Numbered from the stretch's first letter, positions 1 through 9,624 are shown. The stretch is DNA of 64,000 nt from Salinisphaera sp049568105 (GCF_049568105.1 NZ_CP145335.1:3658001-3722000); one strand, 5' to 3'. Notes: generated by a model from the letters alone, not told the origin. Program-made: numbers and translations.

Positions 1-883
1 CGGCCTCGACATACTGTAAATCCGCCGTGTCGTTGAAGTTGTAATGCCACAGCTGGGCGATGTAGTCGCCGTGCGCGGTGCTCTGGCGGGCATGGGTGCC
101 CAAGGTGTAGAACCCGGAGGTATCGGGCACGTAGCGATTGCCGTCCTGGAAATGGCTAGAACTGCGGCTCTCGAACTTATACATGCGCGCGAAATAGACC
201 TGCCACTTCGGCTTGTCCTGACGCTGGTCGTGAAACGACATCGGCATCAGCAGGTCGTTGTTGTAATCGGCCGGCGCGATGCGCTGTTCGCCCGGGTCGA
301 CCGAGCGATCGCGATGGGTCGCGAAATCCAGCGGTCGGGCCGAGATCGAAAAACCGGCGAACGAGCGCGGGATAAAGGCGAACTGATCGTCCGAGGCAAA
401 CGGGGTATGCATGTTCTGGCGCCCGGCGCGAATCCGCACCCCCGGCCAGTTGTACTGGGCATAGGCACGATTGAGGGTTCGATAATGCCCGGCTGGGCCG
501 ACCAGGTTCGAGTTGTAATCTTCCTTGTCCTGCAAGGCCTCGGAAAACGAATACCCAAGCCCCGCCGACAACCCGTAGATCTGGCCGGTCTGGGCATAGA
601 TATTGCCACCGATCGCGACCGAGCCGACGTCATAGCCGCCGTTCGGGTCCTGGGTCGGATTACCCGGAAAGGGCTGGTTGAGATTGTGATCGCGCTGAAA
701 GTCGTACAGTCCCAAGCGACCAGACCAGCGAACACCGTGTAGAAGCTGGGTATTGAGCTGCTCCCCCAGCCCCGCGGCGACCCCGCTACCGGGGCCACAG
801 AGCAGCCCGAACGCAACACAGCCAACGCCGGCCCAAGCCACCCGTTTGAGTACGGACGGTCGGCTAACTGGCGCATTAATCAT
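1..883 (-). CDS. OprD-like outer-membrane porin, N-terminal 294 codons (gene runs off the left edge)
   Basis: The reverse strand is open from an ATG at 883 to the window edge. The translation starts with a basic stretch (SRPSVLKR) and a hydrophobic signal-peptide-like segment. It continues with alternating aromatic and polar beta-strand-like sequence: GNIYAQTGQIYGLSAGLGY, then RAYAQYNWPGVRIRAGRQN, then FARMYKFESRSS. The phrases resembling 'gGniyaeTgpiyGlSaG' and 'R.aY.qy...giriR.GRQ.m.tPf' fit OprD/chitoporin-type trimeric porins for small substrates (family knowledge). The C-terminal half lies outside the window, so substrate cannot be guessed. The next gene leftward is unseen. To the right, fruA is on the same strand, but about 100 bp separate them, so they need not share a transcript. 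Confidence 0.7.
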   Translation of the reverse strand, partial: MINAPVSRPSVLKRVAWAGVGCVAFGLLCGPGSGVAAGLGEQLNTQLLHGVRWSGRLGLYDFQRDHNLNQPFPGNPTQDPNGGYDVGSVAIGGNIYAQTGQIYGLSAGLGYSFSEALQDKEDYNSNLVGPAGHYRTLNRAYAQYNWPGVRIRAGRQNMHTPFASDDQFAFIPRSFAGFSISARPLDFATHRDRSVDPGEQRIAPADYNNDLLMPMSFHDQRQDKPKWQVYFARMYKFESRSSSHFQDGNRYVPDTSGFYTLGTHARQSTAHGDYIAQLWHYNFNDTADLQYVEA

Positions 884-983
884 AGAAATCCCCCAAATCG
901 AATTGACTGCATTATGCAGTTCCAGCTCGGGGGACGTCTCCGATTAATAGCGAGCCAATCGATTGCGCGCTACTTATGACCGA

Positions 984-2747
984 TTATGAAGCCGAGGAAT
1001 TCAGGCCCAGTGCATCGGTGCTGGCCGAGGCTGAATCCGCGGCCACACGCGGCTTGATGGTGGCATACAACAGCCCGGTCACCGCCGAACCGGCCGCAAT
1101 CGCAGCCAGATACAGCGAGGCATGGGTCACCGCGTTCGGAATCAGCATCACGAACAGCCCGCCGTGCGGCGCCATCAGCTTGCAGCCGAAGAACATGCTC
1201 AGCCCGCCGGCGACAGCGCCGCCGGTCACACAGCAGGGAATCACCCGGATCGGGTCCTTGGCTGCGAACGGGATCGCGCCCTCGGTAATGAAGCACAGCC
1301 CCAGCACCAGCGAGGCTTTGCCGCCCTCACGCTCGGCGGTATCGAACTTCGGCCGGGCCAGCAGACTGGCCAGCCCCAGGCCGATCGGCGGTACCATGCC
1401 GCCGGCCATGATCGCGGCCATCGGCAGATAGGTCTGGGACGACAACAGCCCGACACCGAAGGTATAGGCCGCCTTGTTGATGGGCCCGCCCATGTCGAAG
1501 CACATCATGCCGCCCAGCAACAGACCGAGCAGCACGGCGTTGGTCGAGCCCATCGAATTGAGAAAGCCGGTCAAGGCTTCCAGGATCGCGGCCACCGGTG
1601 TACCGATGACATAGATCATCACCAGCCCGGTGATCAGGCTCGAGATCAACGGAATGATGAGAATCGGCTTGAGCGACTGGATACTGGCCGGCAACGGCAC
1701 GAAACGCTTGACCGCGAGCGCTGCATAGCCGCCCAGGAAACCGGCGATGATGCCGCCGATGAAGCCGGCCCCGAGATCGGTCGCCAGCCAGCCGCCGATC
1801 AGCCCCGGGGTCAGCCCCGGCCGGTCGGCGATCGAATAGGCGATATAACCGGCCAGGATCGGCACCATCAGCTTGAACGCCGAGCCGGCACCGATCTGCA
1901 TCAGCGCCGCCGCCAGACTGCCCTTCTCGTCGGCCGCATTAATGCCGAACACGAACGACAGCGCGATACACAGCCCGCCAGCGACCACCATCGGCAGCAT
2001 GAACGACACGCCGGTCAGCAGATGCTTGTAGATGCCGCGCTCTTTCATGCTGGGTTTGGCCTGGCCCTGGCCGCTACCGGCACTGCCCTGGCCAGCCGAT
2101 TCCACCGTCGCCTCGGCCAACGCAGCCTCAATGGTCGAGCGGGCCTGCTTGAGCGCGGCCCCGGTCGAAGCCCGGTAGATCGGCTTCCCGGCAAAACGCG
2201 AATCGTCGACTTCGATATCGCAGGCCAGCAACACCACGTCGGCAGCTGCGATCTCTTCGTCGGTCAGCGCATCCTGGGCGCCCACCGACCCCTGGGTCTC
2301 GACCCGAATCTGGTGGCCCAGCGCGCGCCCGGCTTCGGCCAATGCCTCGGCGGCCATGAACGTATGCGCGACCCCGGTCGGGCAGGCAGTCACCGCGACG
2401 ATGCGCTGTCCCGATGCCGCCTCTGCAGGCGCAGTATCGTCAGCCGCCGGAGCCGTGTCCGCAGCGCTCGGCTCATAGGGCGCGGCCTGGCTTTCGGCGG
2501 CGTCCAGCACCGTATCCGGCTCGGCCAGCGCCTGACTCAGCTCGGCCCGATACAGGGCCCGCCCGGCATAGCCCGACAGATCGACCGGAGCACTGGCAGC
2601 CACGATCACATAGTCGCTGTCGCCGCTGTCATCGGGGTGGAAAACAGCCCGCCAGCCGCGACGCTCGGCGGCCCGGAACAGCCGCTGGGCCGCCAGCCAG
2701 GAAGTCGTCTGCCCGCCCGGGCAGGCTGTGACGATGGTGATCTTCAT
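984..2747 (-). CDS. fruA: PTS fructose-specific EIIBC component
   Basis: This 587-residue inner-membrane protein imports fructose and phosphorylates it to fructose-1-phosphate. Residues 1-85 form a degenerate EIIB-like domain (VTACPGGQTT). Residues 114-215 are the true EIIB domain, with its phospho-acceptor Cys122 in TACPTGVAHTFMA. From about 235 onward is the multi-spanning EIIC domain, starting near KHLLTGVSFMLPMVVAGG. The duplicated B domain is usual for E. coli-type FruA. The start codon overlaps the fruK stop by four bases (ATGA), so fruB, fruK and fruA are translationally coupled in that order. Transcription comes from the fruB promoter with its Cra operator. Domain content and context leave little doubt. 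Confidence 0.96.
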   Translation of the reverse strand: MKITIVTACPGGQTTSWLAAQRLFRAAERRGWRAVFHPDDSGDSDYVIVAASAPVDLSGYAGRALYRAELSQALAEPDTVLDAAESQAAPYEPSAADTAPAADDTAPAEAASGQRIVAVTACPTGVAHTFMAAEALAEAGRALGHQIRVETQGSVGAQDALTDEEIAAADVVLLACDIEVDDSRFAGKPIYRASTGAALKQARSTIEAALAEATVESAGQGSAGSGQGQAKPSMKERGIYKHLLTGVSFMLPMVVAGGLCIALSFVFGINAADEKGSLAAALMQIGAGSAFKLMVPILAGYIAYSIADRPGLTPGLIGGWLATDLGAGFIGGIIAGFLGGYAALAVKRFVPLPASIQSLKPILIIPLISSLITGLVMIYVIGTPVAAILEALTGFLNSMGSTNAVLLGLLLGGMMCFDMGGPINKAAYTFGVGLLSSQTYLPMAAIMAGGMVPPIGLGLASLLARPKFDTAEREGGKASLVLGLCFITEGAIPFAAKDPIRVIPCCVTGGAVAGGLSMFFGCKLMAPHGGLFVMLIPNAVTHASLYLAAIAAGSAVTGLLYATIKPRVAADSASASTDALGLNSSAS

Positions 2748-3742
2748 GTTCGGTTCTCTCCGGCCGCCGATAGCGACCCCCGTTTGACTCTCGGTCCGCG
2801 CTCGACGACAGCCTGCACGGCCACCGATTGGCGCAGAGTCTCGAATTCAGCCGTATCGGAACGCCCCACGCCGATCCGGGTGACGGCATCCGCCGACAGG
2901 GCCACGGCAAACGCCAAAGTGTCGTCATCCGACCAGCCCGATAACCGGCCGTGCATGAGCCCGGCCACCAACGTATCGCCGGCACAGACCGTCGACACTA
3001 CCGATACGCGCGGCGCCGTGGCCGCGAGCGTCTGGCGTTCGCCTTGCCAGAACACACCCGCAGCACCCCGCGACACCACGACATTCGTTACGCCGGCCTG
3101 TTGCAGCGCGGCCGCAGCGTCCAGCACGGTCGCCTCTTCGGCCAGCGTCCGGCCGGCCCAGGCCGCCAGCTCGTCGACGTTGGGCTTGACCCATGCCGGG
3201 CAGGCCGCGATTGCTGCCGCTAGTGCCTCGCCGCTGGTATCCAGCCAGACCGGCACCCCGAACTCGTTCAGGCGTACCACCAACTCGGCCAGCCGCGCCG
3301 GCGCCACGCCCGGCGGCAGGCTGCCGGCGATCACGGCTGCCGAGAACGATTGTGTTTCGGCCTGTGAATCGATCTCGGCGAGCAGGCCGGCCCAATCATC
3401 ATCGGCCACGGCCGCGCCGGCGGTATTGATATCGGTCACGCGTCCGGCCGACTCGGCCAGCTTGACGTTGGTGCGCGTCTCGCCGGCTACGCGAATGAAG
3501 GCATCGGCCACGCCCCAGTCGGCGAAAGCGGTCTCGAAGACGCCGGCATTGGCCGCGCCCAGAAAACCGCTCACGGTCACCTGGTGGCCGTGGGCCGCCA
3601 ATACCCGGGCCACGTTGTTGCCCTTGCCGGCCGGCGTCGAGCGCGCCTCGCCGGCACGATGCACGGTGCCGGGCATCAGCGTATCGAGCCCGATCGATAG
3701 ATCGAGCGCTGGATTGAGCGTGATCGCCAGAACGCGTGCCAT
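2744..3742 (-). CDS. fruK: 1-phosphofructokinase
   Basis: This 332-residue PfkB-family kinase phosphorylates fructose-1-phosphate to fructose-1,6-bisphosphate in the cytoplasm. Visible marks are the sugar-binding N-terminus ALTLNPALDLSI-like segment, the glycine-rich AGKGNNVARVLAAHG motif (residues about 38-52), and the C-terminal PfkB signature VCAGDTLVAGLMHG, whose Asp is the catalytic base. Length matches FruK (about 310-330). It sits between fruB and fruA, overlapping one base with the fruB stop region and four bases with the fruA start. This is the classical fruBKA operon order. Confidence 0.95.
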   Translation of the reverse strand: MARVLAITLNPALDLSIGLDTLMPGTVHRAGEARSTPAGKGNNVARVLAAHGHQVTVSGFLGAANAGVFETAFADWGVADAFIRVAGETRTNVKLAESAGRVTDINTAGAAVADDDWAGLLAEIDSQAETQSFSAAVIAGSLPPGVAPARLAELVVRLNEFGVPVWLDTSGEALAAAIAACPAWVKPNVDELAAWAGRTLAEEATVLDAAAALQQAGVTNVVVSRGAAGVFWQGERQTLAATAPRVSVVSTVCAGDTLVAGLMHGRLSGWSDDDTLAFAVALSADAVTRIGVGRSDTAEFETLRQSVAVQAVVERGPRVKRGSLSAAGENRT

Positions 3743-6633
3743 TAGACCTGCGACTCGCCAGCCTCGGCGGCCTCGACCGCTTCGCGCACCTCGGCGGCGG
3801 TGGCCATCGACAACAACGCCTCGACCCGGCTGGCGGCCTCGGTATACGACAGTCGCCGAATCCGGGCCTTGACCAGCGGCACCTGTCGGGCGTTAACCGA
3901 CAGCTCATGGATGCCGAGGCCGACCAGCACGCCGACCGCCTGGCCGTCGCTGGCCAATTCACCGCAGACGCCGACCCAGCAGCCGTGGTTCTCGGCCGCG
4001 ACCATGACCATCAAAATCAGCCGCAACACCGCCGGATGTAGGCCGTCCGCCTGGCCAGACAGCCGCGGATGGCCGCGATCGATGGCCAGGGTGTACTGGG
4101 TTAGATCGTTGGTGCCGATCGAGAAGAAATCGACATGCGGGGCCAGGCTGCCGGCCAGCAAGGCACAGGACGGCACCTCGACCATCACCCCGAGCTGGAC
4201 ATCGACGCTGTCGAACTCGGCGATCACCCGGTCGTAGATGGCCCTGGCGGCATGGAACTCGGCCAGATCCTTGACCATCGGGAACATGATCCGCAGCGGC
4301 CGGCCATCGGCCGCGGTCACCAGCGCCCGGATCTGGGTCTCCAGAATCTGTGGCCGGTCCAGCGCCAGCCGGATACCACGCAACCCCAGAAACGGATTGT
4401 CCTCGGGCGGCACCGGCCAGTAATCCAGCGGTTTATCGCCGCCAACATCCAGAGTCCGAGCCACCAGCGGCCGATCCGGGCCGAGGGCTTCGAAGGCGCG
4501 CCGGTATTCGGCGACCTGGGTATCTAGATCGGGCGCCGCCGGGTGCGCCATAAAAATGAATTCGGTGCGCAGCAGCCCGACGCCCTCGGCGCCGCGCTCC
4601 ACAGCATCGCCGGCGTGCGACGTATTGCCCAGATTGGCAGCGACTTCGATACGGCGATCATCGGTGGTGACCGCGGGATCAAAGCGGGCCGCAAAGGCTT
4701 TTTCGGCCAGCGCCTCGCGGTCGGCGATTGCGCGCTCGGCGCGCTCGCGACGCGCATCGCTGGGATTGGGCGTGACCCGGCCACGCTCGCCGTCGATGAT
4801 CAACTCGTCGCCGTCGCTGAGCGACAATACGCCTTCACCGGCCCCGACCACCGCCGGAATACCCAGGCTGCGCGCCAGAATCGCGCTATGCGAGGTCGCC
4901 CCGCCCTTGGCAGTGAGCAGGCCGCGTACGCGCTGGGTATCGAGCTGGGCCACATCCGAGGGGCCGATATCTTCGGCGACCAGAATATAGGGGTGTTCCG
5001 GCGGCTCCGGCATATCCACGCCGCACAGCCGCCCGAGCACACGCCGGCCGACATCGCGCAGATCGGCCGCCCGCTCGGCCAGGATCCGATCCGCCAGCGC
5101 GGCCTGGGCCCGGGCCGAGGCATCGATGGCCGCCCACCAGCCGGCTTCGGCCGAAGCACCTTCGTTGATCGCCTCGACCGCCGCCTCGCGCAGCTCCGGA
5201 TCGCGCAGCATCTCCTCGTGCATGGACAGGATCTCGGCCATATCGCCGCCATCGGCCGCCCGCACCAGATCGGTAAGCTGGCTATAGGCATCGCGGATCG
5301 CGGCGTCCAGACGCCGGCGCTCACTGATCGAGTCGTCGCGGGTCTCGGGATAGTCGAACTCGGGCAGGCGCATTACGAACGCTGGCGCGATCGCCATGCC
5401 CGGCGACGCCGCGACGGCATCCAGCGGCGTATCGTCGGCCGGTGCCGGGGCGATCGCCCGCGGCTGACTCTTGTTGCGCGACGGCCGGGCCTCGCTGGTG
5501 TCGTCCAGCGGCAGCACTTCTTCGCCCAACCCGGACCGTACGGCATTGCCGATCGCCTCGAGCGCGCCCGATGCGCCCTCGCCTTCGGCCGAAAACACCA
5601 GCATCTGGCCGCGCCGTGCGCCCAGCCCGATAACCTTGGTCAGACTGGCCGCCGAGACCGTGTCCGCGCCACCGGACTCCAGACGCACCCGAATCGGCAG
5701 GCTTTGTTCGCGGGCGATCTGGACCAGCTGCTTGGCCGGGCGGGCATGCAGGCCGTGGGCATTGCGTACCCGCACCCGCAGCACCTCGGCGCTGCTCGAC
5801 TCACCGGACAGCCGGCCCAACAACTGACCCGCATCGAGCTGGGCTAGACGCGTACCTTCCCCGGATTCCAGCACCCCGAGCATGCGATCGAGCAGTTTCT
5901 GGGTGGCATGGCCGACCTGTTCATCGGCCCGTGGCACCCGGGCCAGCACGAACACTGCGGCGGCATCGTGGACTTCGGCCGGCGTGGCGACCGCCAGCGC
6001 CGGCTGGGCGACGTCGGCACTGCCTTCGATCAGCCATAGTTTGTCGCCCAGCGAGGCCGGCGTCTGGCCCATGATCTCGGCCAGAAACGCCGGCCCGGCC
6101 AGGCCGGCTTCGTGCAGCCGCGTCGCCGCGACCGCCGCCAAGCCCTGGCGGGTGGTCACCGGCACACGGGCGGCCACGGTATGCCGATCCAGGCGGGCGA
6201 CCACTGGCGGTCTGGACAGCAGCGCGATCACCTCGTCGGCGTTGTCGGCCTCGGCCAGACGATGGGCCACGCCCGGCGCATCCAGCACATGGGTCAGTCC
6301 GCGCAGGATATCCAGATGTTCGTCGTTGGCCGCGGCGATGGTAATCACCAGCGACACACGATTGCCGTCGTGCCATTCCAGGCCGTTCGGGAACTGCAGC
6401 AGACGCAGGCCGGTTTCGCGTACATAGGCCCGCGAGGCCGGCGTGCCATGCGGTATGGCGATGCCGTTGCCGAGATAGGTCGAGGCTTCGTTTTCGCGCT
6501 GGAACAGCGCCTGGCCGTAGGCGGCATCGGTCAGACCCGCCCGGGTCAGCGCCTTGCCGGCCTGGGTCAGGGCATCGCGCCAATCGTCGGCAGATTGGTC
6601 GAGCAGTACGGCATCGGCAGTGAGCTTGAGCAT
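3742..6633 (-). CDS. fruB: Multiphosphoryl transfer protein: EIIA(Fru)-HPr-Enzyme I fusion
   Basis: This 963-residue cytoplasmic protein carries the whole PEP-to-FruA phosphorelay on one chain. Residues 1-145 are EIIA(Fru), with phospho-His62 in AIPHGT. About 146-280 is an intermediate EIIA-like region. Residues 285-372 are HPr, with phospho-His296 in AHGLHARPA. From about 405 to the end is Enzyme I, with phospho-His582 in GGATSHSAILARSLGIPAVVG and the PEP-binding C-terminal barrel. This architecture is known from Pseudomonas and Xanthomonas, which use a dedicated fructose PTS. E. coli FruB lacks the Enzyme I part. It is first in the operon, and a Cra-like operator lies 64 bp upstream. Confidence 0.95.
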   Translation of the reverse strand: MLKLTADAVLLDQSADDWRDALTQAGKALTRAGLTDAAYGQALFQRENEASTYLGNGIAIPHGTPASRAYVRETGLRLLQFPNGLEWHDGNRVSLVITIAAANDEHLDILRGLTHVLDAPGVAHRLAEADNADEVIALLSRPPVVARLDRHTVAARVPVTTRQGLAAVAATRLHEAGLAGPAFLAEIMGQTPASLGDKLWLIEGSADVAQPALAVATPAEVHDAAAVFVLARVPRADEQVGHATQKLLDRMLGVLESGEGTRLAQLDAGQLLGRLSGESSSAEVLRVRVRNAHGLHARPAKQLVQIAREQSLPIRVRLESGGADTVSAASLTKVIGLGARRGQMLVFSAEGEGASGALEAIGNAVRSGLGEEVLPLDDTSEARPSRNKSQPRAIAPAPADDTPLDAVAASPGMAIAPAFVMRLPEFDYPETRDDSISERRRLDAAIRDAYSQLTDLVRAADGGDMAEILSMHEEMLRDPELREAAVEAINEGASAEAGWWAAIDASARAQAALADRILAERAADLRDVGRRVLGRLCGVDMPEPPEHPYILVAEDIGPSDVAQLDTQRVRGLLTAKGGATSHSAILARSLGIPAVVGAGEGVLSLSDGDELIIDGERGRVTPNPSDARRERAERAIADREALAEKAFAARFDPAVTTDDRRIEVAANLGNTSHAGDAVERGAEGVGLLRTEFIFMAHPAAPDLDTQVAEYRRAFEALGPDRPLVARTLDVGGDKPLDYWPVPPEDNPFLGLRGIRLALDRPQILETQIRALVTAADGRPLRIMFPMVKDLAEFHAARAIYDRVIAEFDSVDVQLGVMVEVPSCALLAGSLAPHVDFFSIGTNDLTQYTLAIDRGHPRLSGQADGLHPAVLRLILMVMVAAENHGCWVGVCGELASDGQAVGVLVGLGIHELSVNARQVPLVKARIRRLSYTEAASRVEALLSMATAAEVREAVEAAEAGESQV

Positions 6634-6696
6634 GAGAACTCCGGGACGGATAAACCGATCGCTGGCGGGCGATCCATCTTAGCCTTTCGGCGAATA

Positions 6697-6710
6697 GCTG
6701 AATCGTGTCA
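6697..6710. promoter_or_regulatory. Cra/FruR operator upstream of fruB
   Basis: GCTGAATCGTGTCA differs at one base from the E. coli Cra consensus GCTGAATCGTTTCA. It lies 64 bp upstream of the fruB ATG, in the 337 bp region between fruB and the divergent cra gene, where a fructose-1-phosphate-relieved repressor should act. The site is read directly; the regulator assignment follows from the adjacent Cra-like gene. Confidence 0.8.
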
Positions 6711-6970
6711 CCGAAATTACAGTCGTATGCTGTAACTGGCTTTGGGAGGAATCAAGTGAAAACAGCGCCCTTCAGACAAAAGTCTGATCCTCCGACGGCA
6801 GAAACGAATACTGCTGCAGCATGCAACGGCTTGGGCACCCGCCAGCAGCGCCAGGGCACGGCCCAGCGGGCGCAGTGTAGTCGAGGCGTCGTTAGCGCGC
6901 TCAACCGCACTCAACCGGCACGGCTCGGCATGGGCCAGTCGTATTCAGCCACGGCTGCGATCGATCCGGT

Positions 6971-7990
6971 ATGACCAAAGCCCGAACCCTTGCCGATATC
7001 GCTCGGCTGGCCGGCGTTTCGCGCACCACTGCCAGCTATGTGGTCAACGGCCAGGCCGAGGCCAGACGTATCAGCCCGAGCACTGTGGCCCGGGTCAATG
7101 CCGTGATCGAGGCCCACGGTTTCCAGGTCGATGCGCGCGCTGCCGCGCTGCGTCGCGGCGCCACTCGAACACTCGGCTTGGTGGTGCCGGATCTGGAAAA
7201 CGTCAGCTATGCCCGCCTGGCCAAGCGACTCGAACGCGGCGCCCGATCGGCCGGCTATCAGGTGATCATCGTCTGTTCCGACGACGAAGCCGCCACCGAA
7301 CGCGCGCTGGCCGAAGCACTTCGGGCGCGGCGCTGCGATGGTCTGATCGTGGCTTCCTGCCTTGATCGAGAAGATCCCTTCTACGCCGATCTGCAGGCCG
7401 AAGGACTGCCAATCATCGGCCTCGACCGGCCGCTCGACGAGGCTCGCTTTCGCAGCGTGGCCTCGAGCAACAGCGCAGCCGCGCGCCGGCTGACTGCCTC
7501 GGTGCTCACCCCAAACACACGTTCAGTGGTCTGGCTGGATGCCGTGGCCGGTCTGTCGATCACCGAACGCCGCCGCCAGGGGTTTCTGGCCGCGGTCGAC
7601 GAGCACGACGGTGATTGCCGCGCCACCCTGTGCACCGCTACGACCTATAGCCGTGCCAGCGGCGCGGCCCTGATGCAGGCGCATATCGACGAGCACGGCA
7701 CACCGGATGCGTTGGTGGTGGCCGCCTATCCGCTGCTCGACGGCGCGCTGGACGTACTGTTGGCCGCGTCGACGCCGGGTCGCGACTATCCCCGCATCGG
7801 CACCTTCGGCGACGACCGGGTGTTGGATTTTCTGCCGATGGCAGTGAATTCCCTGCCCCAGCAGCATGACCAGGTCGCCGCCATCACCCTGGATCGAATG
7901 TGGACTGCGCTCGACGGCCGCTGCCCGCCGGGCCGCGATCGGGTCGACCGGCTGCTCACTCACCGCACCGGACGGGCGCCCGAGCCGTGA
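6971..7990 (+). CDS. cra: LacI-family repressor of the fructose regulon (Cra/FruR)
   Basis: This is a 339-residue DNA-binding regulator. The N-terminal helix-turn-helix reads TLADIARLAGVSRTTASYVVNG, characteristic of Cra/FruR rather than generic LacI proteins. A hinge with RRGATRTLGLVVPDLEN follows at about residues 56-75, then a periplasmic-binding-protein-like effector domain to the C-terminus. E. coli Cra is 334 residues and binds fructose-1-phosphate. The gene is divergent from fruBKA and shares with it a control region holding a Cra operator. A second operator overlaps its own stop codon and precedes the sugar porter. It probably represses both units. ATG at 6971 is the only start that keeps the whole headpiece. 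Confidence 0.92.
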   Translation: MTKARTLADIARLAGVSRTTASYVVNGQAEARRISPSTVARVNAVIEAHGFQVDARAAALRRGATRTLGLVVPDLENVSYARLAKRLERGARSAGYQVIIVCSDDEAATERALAEALRARRCDGLIVASCLDREDPFYADLQAEGLPIIGLDRPLDEARFRSVASSNSAAARRLTASVLTPNTRSVVWLDAVAGLSITERRRQGFLAAVDEHDGDCRATLCTATTYSRASGAALMQAHIDEHGTPDALVVAAYPLLDGALDVLLAASTPGRDYPRIGTFGDDRVLDFLPMAVNSLPQQHDQVAAITLDRMWTALDGRCPPGRDRVDRLLTHRTGRAPEP

Positions 7991-8001
7991 AACGATTCAG
8001 C
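7988..8001. promoter_or_regulatory. Cra/FruR operator upstream of the sugar porter
   Basis: TGAAACGATTCAGC is the exact reverse complement of the Cra consensus core GCTGAATCGTTTCA. It overlaps the cra stop codon (TGA at 7988-7990) and lies about 120 bp before the sugar-porter ATG, so the porter probably belongs to the Cra regulon. A 14-base match to a known consensus beside the regulator's own gene is unlikely by chance. Confidence 0.85.
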
Positions 8002-8120
8002 CGCTAATCTTCGACATTAGTCGTAGTTTCGACAATTTAATTGGTCATAACAACCAATCTACAGATATCTTAAACGCGCTTTTTCCTAATTCTTTCCCTA
8101 CCCATTCAAGGAGATTGGAT

Positions 8121-9554
8121 ATGGCCGGCCCTTCTGGTCCTACGAACTCGACGGCGGATGACGCGCCGTCGGCGGTGGCGCACGCCGATATCGTGCCTAT
8201 GGTCTGGCTGAGCTGCGGCCTGGCTGCGCTCGCCGGGCTGCTGTTCGGCATGGACATCGGCGTCATCTCTGGCGCCCTGCCCTTTATCAAGAACGAATTC
8301 CATGTGTCTTCCGCCATGGAAGGCTGGATCGTGTCGTCCATGATGGTGGGCGCGGCCGTTGGTGCCCTAGGGGCCGGCTGGATCTCGAAAACCCTGGGAC
8401 GCAAAAAGGCGTTGCTGGCCTCTTCGCTGCTGTTCATCTTCGGCGCCTTGATCGCCGTAGTGGCCCAGGGCGTGACCGTATTGGTCATCGGCCGCATCCT
8501 GCTGGGTCTGGCGGTCGGCGTGGCTTCGTTCACGGCCCCGCTGTATCTGTCGGAGGTCACCCCTGAGCGCATTCGCGGCGCGACCGTGTCTTTCTACCAG
8601 CTGATGGTGACCATCGGCATTCTCGCCGCCTTCGTGTCCAACCTGCTGTTCTCCTATATCGAGAGCTGGCGCTGGATGTTCGGCGTGCTGGTGATTCCGG
8701 CGATCTTGCTGTTCTTCGGCGCGCTGTCGGTGCCCAAGAGTCCGCGCTGGCTGGCGGCCAAGGACCGCTTCGACGAAGCCCGTGACGTACTCTCCAAGCT
8801 GCGCGGCAGCTCGGAAGAAGTCGAGTACGAACTCAACGAGATCCAGTCCGCCATCCAGCAGGAAAGCAATTCCCGTGGCTGGGCGATGCTGCGCGACAAC
8901 CCGAACTTCCGTCGCTCGGTGGCGCTGGGCATCGCCCTGCAGCTGGTCCAGCAATTCACCGGCATGAACGTGATCATGTACTTCGCCCCCCGCATCTTCG
9001 AGATGTCGGGCTTCGAAGGCACGGCGGCCAGTCTGTGGGCTACCGTGATCACCGGCCTGATCAACGTGCTGGCGACTTTCATCGCGATCGCCTTCATCGA
9101 TCGCCTGGGCCGCAAGCCGATCCTCTATGCCGGCTTCGTGATCATGGCTACGATGATGGCGCTGTTGTCGGCGGTGCTGACTATCGGCCCGACCACGCCC
9201 TTCTTGCAGTACACCGGCATGGCCGCAGTACTGATTTTCGTGGCCGGCTTCGCCATGTCGGCCGGCCCGTTGATCTGGACGCTCTGCTCGGAGATCCAGC
9301 CGCTGCACGGCCGCGACTTCGGCATCGGCGCCTCGACCGGCGCGAACTGGATCGGCAACTTCTTCATCGGCCAGTTCTTCCCGATGATGCTGGCTGGCCT
9401 GGGCGGTCCGTGGACGTTTGGCATCCTGGCCCTGGTCAACGCCGTGTTCATCCTGTTCATCCTCTGGTTCGTCCCGGAGACCAAAGGGATCTCGCTGGAG
9501 AAGATCGAGCGCAACCTGATGAGCGGCAAGGCCCTGGCCAAGATCGGCATCTAA
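8121..9554 (+). CDS. MFS sugar porter, GalP/AraE-like proton symporter
   Basis: This is a 477-residue inner-membrane transporter with twelve predicted membrane segments. Sugar-porter signatures are GLLFGMDIGVISGALPFI at residues 35-52 (as in GalP/AraE), the R-x-x-x-G-R/K motifs between helices 2-3 and 8-9 (LGRKKALLA, DRLGRKPILYA), PESPRW-like SVPKSPRWL after helix 6, QQFTGMNVIMYFAPRIF in helix 7, and PETKGISLEKIE at the C-terminus. The ATG at 8121 has the Shine-Dalgarno AAGGAG at 8108-8113; upstream in-frame starts lie inside cra. An exact Cra operator upstream suggests induction with fructose catabolism. The substrate could be fructose, glucose or another hexose or pentose. A Rho-independent terminator follows. 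Confidence 0.9.
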   Translation: MAGPSGPTNSTADDAPSAVAHADIVPMVWLSCGLAALAGLLFGMDIGVISGALPFIKNEFHVSSAMEGWIVSSMMVGAAVGALGAGWISKTLGRKKALLASSLLFIFGALIAVVAQGVTVLVIGRILLGLAVGVASFTAPLYLSEVTPERIRGATVSFYQLMVTIGILAAFVSNLLFSYIESWRWMFGVLVIPAILLFFGALSVPKSPRWLAAKDRFDEARDVLSKLRGSSEEVEYELNEIQSAIQQESNSRGWAMLRDNPNFRRSVALGIALQLVQQFTGMNVIMYFAPRIFEMSGFEGTAASLWATVITGLINVLATFIAIAFIDRLGRKPILYAGFVIMATMMALLSAVLTIGPTTPFLQYTGMAAVLIFVAGFAMSAGPLIWTLCSEIQPLHGRDFGIGASTGANWIGNFFIGQFFPMMLAGLGGPWTFGILALVNAVFILFILWFVPETKGISLEKIERNLMSGKALAKIGI

Positions 9555-9624
9555 GCCGCACCGCAACGGCCGGGCGGCGTCTTGCCACCGGCCGTCTGCT
9601 AAAATGCGGGCTCATACAGCACTC

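Noticed and set aside
1122..3872. A 916-codon forward open frame opposite fruA and fruK
   Set aside because: It is antisense to two well-identified genes, His/Arg/Gln-rich and without any domain. High GC creates such long shadow frames; the same holds for 8367-9566, 33741-35072, 45674-46729 and 52114-53199.
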